From positions 1 through 9,557 of the forward strand of contig CALMEC010000260.1 in NCBI GenBank assembly GCA_937862675.1: 9,557 bases of DNA, in the 5' to 3' direction. Positions 6,127 to 9,557 of the stretch are shown here, in pieces. Each line of letters begins with the position of its first letter. Within the stretch, counting starts at the first letter, position 1. Both the position numbers and the translations under genes were made by a program. The notes beneath the pieces were generated by a model. The model was not told the DNA's origin, did not search any database, and saw only the letters and a program-made list of their open reading frames with translations. The stretch comes from an uncultured Actinomycetes bacterium (GTDB lineage: Bacteria; Actinomycetota; Thermoleophilia; Miltoncostaeales; Miltoncostaeaceae).

Positions 6127-6915
6127 CTACTCGTCGCTGAGCTTGCCTCGCAGCCGCAGTACCGCCTTCGTGTGCAGCTGGCTGACCCGGCTCTCGGTGA
6201 CCCCGAGGACCTCTCCGATCTCCCGGAGGGTCAGACCTTCGTAGTAGTACAGCGAGACGACGATCTTCTCGCGTTCGGGGAGGCCGGCGATGGCATCGGC
6301 CAGGGTGATGCGTGTCTCGGTCTCGCCCATGGCGGCGGCCGGGTCACTGGACGCGCTGTCGCCGATGGTGTCGATGAGCGCGATGGTCTCGTTGCCGCTG
6401 GATCCGCTCCACACCTCGTCGAGGGCGACGAGCGACGAGTTGGCGATCTGGGTGAGGCTGTCCTGGAAGTCACGGACGCTGACCCCGAGCGCTTTCGCCA
6501 TCTCCTCGTCCGTGGGTGCGCGCTGCAGCTTGTGCTCAAGGGCGACCGAGGTCCGCTCGATCTCGCGGGCGCGGGCGCGGACCGATCGCGGCACCCAGTC
6601 CATGGACCGGAGCTCGTCGATGATGGCGCCCTTGATGCGCGTGACGGCGTAGGTCTCGAACTTGATGCGGCGTTTGAGGTCGAAGCGCTCGACCGCGTTG
6701 ATCAGCCCGAGGAGGCCGTAGGAGATGAGGTCGGCCTCGTCGACGTGCGACGGCAGCGCCGCGCTCATACGGCCGGCCACGTACTTGACGAGCGGCGCGT
6801 AGTTGAGGATCAGCTGGTCCCGTGCGGTCTGGTCCTCGTAGTCCTTGTAGCGCCGCCAAAGTGATTGGACGTCGCGATCGGACAGCTTGGCCCCGGATGA
6901 GGTGTCGATCCCCAT
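6127..6915 (-). CDS. RNA polymerase sigma factor, FliA/WhiG family (sigma-28 group)
   Basis: A 262-residue sigma-70-family factor. Region 2 covers about residues 33-105, including DLISYGLLGLINAVERFD and IKFETYAVTRIKGAIIDELR, followed by MDWVPRSVR, the typical FliA/WhiG junction into region 3 (about 113-190). Region 4, with its helix-turn-helix, covers about 212-256 (LPEREKIVV, LTLREIGEVLGVTESRVSQL). Length and all regions are complete. Relatives drive flagellar genes (FliA, SigD) or early sporulation (WhiG in Streptomyces). No flagellar or sporulation gene is in the window, so which programme it serves is open. The ATG at 6915 has only a weak Shine-Dalgarno sequence and lies 14 bases past the preceding gene, implying an operon with the two upstream genes. 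No cognate anti-sigma factor (FlgM or RsiG type) is visible next to it. Confidence 0.93.
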   Translation of the reverse strand: MGIDTSSGAKLSDRDVQSLWRRYKDYEDQTARDQLILNYAPLVKYVAGRMSAALPSHVDEADLISYGLLGLINAVERFDLKRRIKFETYAVTRIKGAIIDELRSMDWVPRSVRARAREIERTSVALEHKLQRAPTDEEMAKALGVSVRDFQDSLTQIANSSLVALDEVWSGSSGNETIALIDTIGDSASSDPAAAMGETETRITLADAIAGLPEREKIVVSLYYYEGLTLREIGEVLGVTESRVSQLHTKAVLRLRGKLSDE

Positions 6916-6929
6916 TCCCGGGAGTCTAC

Positions 6930-7205
6930 TTACCGCGTTCCGGTGCCGTCACCGTCGCCGGGTGGCCGCGGTGCCACGACACCCGCGTCGATCCCGCTGA
7001 GGATCCCCAGGACGACGCCGAAGAGGAGCCGCACGTTCTCGGAGGTGTCACCACGGTTCAACGCGACCGTGACGCCGATCACCCCGGCGAACCAGATGAG
7101 TGCCCGCCCGAAACGGCCGAGGTAGGCCTGACCGAGGCCCGCGATGAGGACGCTCAGCACCACCGCCTTCGTCCGCACGGGCCATCCCCGGATCCAGCGG
7201 ATCAC
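6930..7205 (-). CDS. Small two-helix membrane protein (91 aa), TM2/DUF5683-like
   Basis: A 91-residue protein starting VIRWIRGWPVRTKAVVLSVL from a GTG that overlaps the TGA of the MBL hydrolase (GTGA), which sets the start; the frame upstream is a shadow of that gene. Residues 14-47 hold the pattern IAGLGQAYLGRFGRALIWF, recalling the 'PGLGQxYxGxxxxG' signature of TM2-domain and DUF5683-like proteins. A second hydrophobic helix is at about 57-78, then a Pro/Gly/Asp-rich tail. The function is unknown. It sits between a phosphodiesterase-like enzyme and a sigma factor, 14 bases from the latter, so all three are probably co-transcribed and coupled. Confidence 0.75.
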   Translation of the reverse strand: MIRWIRGWPVRTKAVVLSVLIAGLGQAYLGRFGRALIWFAGVIGVTVALNRGDTSENVRLLFGVVLGILSGIDAGVVAPRPPGDGDGTGTR

Positions 7206-7951
7206 CCGACGTCCACCCGGACGCCCTGACGCGCCCAGTCCACGGGACCGCTGAAGGCGTTCCGCGCCGCCGCCAGCGTGGCGTCGCGGTCGTGCTCGGG
7301 ATAGCAATGGGTGAGGAGGAGCCGTCCGACCCCGGCGGCCCGGGCGATGTCGCCGGCGTCGCCCCCGGTCAGATGGACCGTGTCGTCGCGCCGGTCCACG
7401 CCGTCGCCGCACTCCGCGACGAGCAGCCGGCTGCCGCGGGCGAGTTCCACGAGCTCGTCGTTGCGCCGGCAGTCGGCACCGTAGGTGAACGCCCGCTCCC
7501 CATGCGCGACCCGGACCGCGAACGTCAGGGCGCTGTGCGGGACCTCACGGAGGGTGAGCTCCGCGTCTCCCACCGTGAGGGTGGCGACCGGCGGATGGAC
7601 GACGTCGAAGGTGAACGCGCTGTCCCAGCCGCCCTCCCCGGCGAATCCGATCAGCAGGTCGCGAAGCCTCGGCGGTCCGATCACGCGCAGTCGCCGGCCG
7701 CGTCCCGGTCCCCACACCATGTACACCCGCAGCGCGAACAGGTCGACGCAGTGGTCGGCGTGCAGATGACTGATGACGATTGCGTCCAGCGTCTCCGGGG
7801 CGATCTCCGTGCGCAGTGCGTTGAGGGCGCCGGCGCCCATGTCGAGGCAGATGCGCGTGTCGCCCGCCCCCACGAGGTAACAGCTCTGGTTCTCATCGGG
7901 ACGCGCGTATCCGGCACCGACCCCGATCGGGGTGACCCAGAGATCGCTCAC
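7202..7951 (-). CDS. MBL-fold metallo-hydrolase, Rv1339/YhfI-like (possible cyclic-nucleotide phosphodiesterase)
   Basis: A 249-residue cytoplasmic metallo-beta-lactamase-fold hydrolase. The metal-binding motif HLHADH is at residues 62-67, with further likely ligands His139, Asp160 (GAD) and His215 (LLLTH), and a conserved HLTGGDAG at 193-200. The whole chain follows my memory of Mycobacterium Rv1339 closely: SCYL, LDMGAGAL, ISHLHADHCVDL, Asp-containing Y.GAD, LLVAE, HL(S/T)G..AG. Rv1339 has been reported as an atypical class II cAMP phosphodiesterase. RNase Z-like or other phosphodiesterase activity cannot be excluded. The start is a GTG at 7951 with GGAG about seven bases upstream. It is the first gene of an operon with a small membrane protein and a sigma factor. 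It diverges from the lipoprotein gene across 96 bases, in which no good minus-strand promoter is evident. Confidence 0.88.
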   Translation of the reverse strand: MSDLWVTPIGVGAGYARPDENQSCYLVGAGDTRICLDMGAGALNALRTEIAPETLDAIVISHLHADHCVDLFALRVYMVWGPGRGRRLRVIGPPRLRDLLIGFAGEGGWDSAFTFDVVHPPVATLTVGDAELTLREVPHSALTFAVRVAHGERAFTYGADCRRNDELVELARGSRLLVAECGDGVDRRDDTVHLTGGDAGDIARAAGVGRLLLTHCYPEHDRDATLAAARNAFSGPVDWARQGVRVDVG

Positions 7952-8032
7952 GCGCCGTCTCCGCCGATGCCTCGAGGGGTGGGGATCGGGGGGCGGTTCA
8001 TGTGATCAAGTGTAAGCGGACGGGCGCAGGCG

Positions 8033-8041
8033 TGGTATACA
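8033..8041 (+). promoter_or_regulatory. Extended -10 promoter placing transcription start on the lipoprotein ATG
   Basis: TGGTATACA combines an extended -10 (TGn) with TATACA, a 5-of-6 match to TATAAT. Counting the last base as -7 puts +1 at 8048, exactly the A of the lipoprotein ATG. No recognisable -35 is 16-18 bases upstream and no good Shine-Dalgarno sequence precedes the ATG, so a leaderless mRNA is suggested. Confidence 0.5.
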
Positions 8042-8047
8042 GGTTCC

Positions 8048-8920
8048 ATGGTGAGACGATCGGCATTGGTCGCATGCGCCGCGGCGCTCGGTATCGCCGG
8101 TGTCGCCGGCTGCGGCGGATCGGGCGGAGCGGACCTGACGAAGGACCGTACCCCGGATCAGATCCTCAAGGACGCACAGGGCGCAGCCGCCGGGCAGTCA
8201 CAGTTCCGCGTCACGATCGAGGGGTCCGCCCGGGGCGTCGTGTCGACGAGGAGCGCGCGGACCCCGGCGATCCTGATCCGCACCCTGGGTGGCGGCATCC
8301 GCGCCAACGGGCAGGGGACGGTCAACGGCGACGACGCAACACTCGACTTCGATGCTTCGCTGGCGAGCCTGCCGAGCGTCCAGGGCAACGTGACGAAGGT
8401 CGGAGGACGGGTCTTCGTCGGGTTGCTCGGCAGTGACTACCGGGTCGCCCTCCCGGAGGACCGGGTCCGCGAAGCGCACCCCGCGCTCCTCCCGTCCGGG
8501 CTGCTCACCTGGATCACCTCGCCACGGGTGGAGGGACGCGAGACGGTCGACGGCACCGAAACCGTCCGGATGACGGGTCAGGTCGACCTGGACGTCGTCA
8601 GCCGCGACGCGCTGAACGTCCTGTCGCGCGTCGAGACCGGAACGGTCCGGCCGGACGACATCCGGCGTTCCATCCCGGAGCTGCGTCGTGGCCTCACACG
8701 GCGCTCCGTCGAGATGTGGATCGGGACGCGGGACCTCCTGCCCCGGCGCGTCGTGGTCACACTCGGCCTGCGCGGGCGCATCACCGCGTTCCCCGAGATC
8801 TCACGCGCGGACGTGACCTTCGACACCCGGTTCGACGACTACGGGAAGTCCGTCACCATCGCGGAGCCCGCCACCAACCGTACGCTCGACCTGGACTCCC
8901 TCGGGTCGATCCTCGGCTGA
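8048..8920 (+). CDS. Secreted lipoprotein, LppX/LprG-like
   Basis: A 290-residue protein with a clear lipoprotein signal: basic MVRR, a hydrophobic core, and lipobox VAGC with the lipidated Cys at 22, followed by a Gly/Ser linker. The mature part begins with a helix (TPDQILKDAQGAA), then alternating beta strands (FRVTIEGSARG, ANGQGTVNGDDATLDFD), a central segment with PSGLLTWITSP, and C-terminal WIGTRDLLPRRVVVTL and FDDYGKSVTIAEPA. This order matches the LppX/LprA/F/G fold, a half-barrel that in mycobacteria binds acylated lipids and helps carry them to the envelope. The ligand here is unknown. It acts outside the membrane, anchored by lipid. It is the only plus-strand gene, and its probable promoter suggests leaderless translation. 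It converges on the isomerase gene with 64 bases between the stops. Confidence 0.85.
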   Translation: MVRRSALVACAAALGIAGVAGCGGSGGADLTKDRTPDQILKDAQGAAAGQSQFRVTIEGSARGVVSTRSARTPAILIRTLGGGIRANGQGTVNGDDATLDFDASLASLPSVQGNVTKVGGRVFVGLLGSDYRVALPEDRVREAHPALLPSGLLTWITSPRVEGRETVDGTETVRMTGQVDLDVVSRDALNVLSRVETGTVRPDDIRRSIPELRRGLTRRSVEMWIGTRDLLPRRVVVTLGLRGRITAFPEISRADVTFDTRFDDYGKSVTIAEPATNRTLDLDSLGSILG

Positions 8921-8925
8921 TCCGG

Positions 8926-8947
8926 GACGGGAGGCCCAGGGCCCGTC
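8926..8947. terminator. Candidate bidirectional terminator between convergent genes
   Basis: GACGGG (8926-8931) and CCCGTC (8942-8947) form a 6-bp stem with a 10-base GC-rich loop, six bases after the lipoprotein stop and 37 bases past the isomerase stop. It lacks a U-tract. Its place between two converging genes is the main support. Confidence 0.4.
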
Positions 8948-8984
8948 GGGATGTGAGCACGCGGTCGCGGACCGCCGCCGGCCC

Positions 8985-9431
8985 TCACTCCCCGCCGTCG
9001 TCGAGGCGCCCGAGCGCGGCGACGTTGCGCCGGTCGAAGGCGTCGTCGCCGTCGGGGGACCCGAGGAACGCCGTGAGGATCTCGGTGCCGACCGTCTCGG
9101 AGGTGAGGCGGAGCGACATCACCAGCACGTTCGCGTGGTTGTACCGGCGCGCCATGCGCGCCGTCTCGGCGTCGGCACAGAGGGCCGCCCGGACGCCCGG
9201 CACCTTGTTGGCCGCGATCGAGACCCCCGTCCCGGTCCAGCAGAAGAGCACGCCGAACGTGGCGTCGCCGGATGCGACCGCCCGCCCCACGGTGGCACCG
9301 ACCTCCGCCCACTCGTCGTCGGTGCCGGCGAGCGCTCCCGTCGTCTCCACGACGTGGCCCATCTCGCGCAGGTCGGCCACGATGCGGTCGGTCAGGGCGG
9401 TACGTTCATCCGATCCGACGACGACGTTCAT
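8985..9431 (-). CDS. RpiB/LacAB family sugar-phosphate isomerase (variant)
   Basis: A 148-residue protein of the ribose-5-phosphate isomerase B / LacA-LacB family, full length for the family. The core FCWTGTGVSIAANKVPGVRAAL at about 63-84 matches the RpiB signature CGTGxGxSIAANK, with the candidate catalytic Cys at 64. ARRYNHANVLVMSLRL at 94-109 corresponds to the usual AREHNxANVLxLGxR. The N-terminal substrate motif is unusual: GSDERT at residues 6-11 where classical enzymes have GSDHAG, and CWTG replaces CGTG. It therefore probably isomerises an aldose/ketose phosphate in the cytoplasm, but ribose 5-phosphate should not be assumed. The ATG at 9431 is preceded by TAGGGT, which could serve as a weak Shine-Dalgarno sequence (AGGG) or a -10 box. 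No sugar transporter or kinase is adjacent in the window. Confidence 0.88.
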   Translation of the reverse strand: MNVVVGSDERTALTDRIVADLREMGHVVETTGALAGTDDEWAEVGATVGRAVASGDATFGVLFCWTGTGVSIAANKVPGVRAALCADAETARMARRYNHANVLVMSLRLTSETVGTEILTAFLGSPDGDDAFDRRNVAALGRLDDGGE

Positions 9432-9437
9432 CGACCG

Positions 9438-9443
9438 ACCCTA
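9438..9443 (-). promoter_or_regulatory. Possible -10 box for a leaderless isomerase transcript
   Basis: TAGGGT on the minus strand fits the loose actinobacterial -10 TANNNT. Six bases separate it from the ATG at 9431, so +1 would fall on the A of the start codon. The same bases contain AGGG, which might instead be a ribosome binding site. No convincing -35 is present; the tandem repeat at 9444-9461 occupies the spacer. Confidence 0.3.
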
Positions 9444-9461
9444 ACGGACCGGACGGACCGG
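9444..9461. repeat. Perfect 9-bp tandem duplication upstream of the isomerase gene
   Basis: ACGGACCGG occurs twice head to tail (9444-9452 and 9453-9461), directly upstream of the candidate -10 box. It may be a replication-slippage duplication or a doubled binding site. Confidence 0.7.
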
Positions 9462-9521
9462 CGGTCGGCCGGGAAAGCACCCGAAAGGCGACCGCCCCGG
9501 CGGCGACAGGGTGCGCGGCCC

Positions 9522-9540
9522 GGGCATGGGAACCGTGCCC
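9522..9540. terminator. Strong hairpin at the right window edge
   Basis: GGGCATGG (9522-9529) and CCGTGCCC (9533-9540) form an 8-bp stem with one G-U pair and a three-base loop. It might terminate a gene entering from beyond the right edge on the minus strand. The stretch 9462-9557 otherwise holds no gene I can support. Confidence 0.4.
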
Positions 9541-9557
9541 TTGGTGGTCGCGGGGGG

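Noticed and set aside
7206..7412. Longer start for the 91-residue membrane protein
   Set aside because: The upstream part is an Arg-rich shadow of the MBL hydrolase; the GTG in the GTGA overlap is better placed.
9526..9557. Possible plus-strand gene start (ATG at 9526, reading MGTVPLVVAG) at the window edge
   Set aside because: Only ten codons are visible, the ATG lies inside a strong hairpin, and no ribosome binding site is present.

Overview
This window is very GC-rich. It looks like part of an Actinomycetota chromosome. Pointers are GTG starts, GTGA and TGATG stop/start overlaps, a WhiG/FliA-type sigma factor, an LppX/LprG-like lipoprotein, an Rv1339-like metallo-hydrolase, an EF-G2-type GTPase, and tRNA genes without an encoded CCA. 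A deep-branching class such as Thermoleophilia is possible, but this is only an inference from the general character of the proteins. There is no transposase, integrase, CRISPR array or phage gene, so this looks like ordinary chromosomal housekeeping and regulatory DNA.

Layout, read along the minus strand (nearly everything is on it) from right to left. At 8985-9431 is an RpiB-like sugar-phosphate isomerase, convergent with the only plus-strand gene, an LppX-like lipoprotein at 8048-8920. The lipoprotein gene faces away from a tight three-gene operon: an MBL-fold hydrolase resembling the Rv1339 cyclic-nucleotide phosphodiesterase (7202-7951), a small 2-TM protein overlapping it by GTGA (6930-7205), and a FliA/WhiG sigma factor (6127-6915). 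After a 203-bp gap comes a coupled pair: an EF-G-like translational GTPase (3854-5923) whose stop overlaps the start of a Nif3/DUF34 metal-binding protein (3048-3854). After a candidate terminator come a DUF805 membrane protein (2508-2900) and an HSL-family alpha/beta-hydrolase (1604-2452).

Next are two tRNA genes 25 bp apart, tRNA-Gly(GCC) and tRNA-Cys(GCA), with a recognisable -10 box in front, followed by a 61-residue 2-TM protein (1111-1296). The left end holds a 4-TM protein (497-883) that overlaps by GTGA the start of a sensor histidine kinase, whose C-terminal catalytic part lies beyond the window edge (1-500).

No gap longer than about 230 bases lacks a gene. The two largest gaps, 884-1110 and 5924-6126, contain only inverted repeats. 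The items most worth a second look are the sigma-factor operon containing a phosphodiesterase-like enzyme, the EF-G paralogue with non-canonical GTPase motifs coupled to Nif3, the histidine kinase with a very short N-terminus coupled to a 4-TM protein, and two possible leaderless promoters. I see no clear candidate for a wholly new defence or mobile system here.
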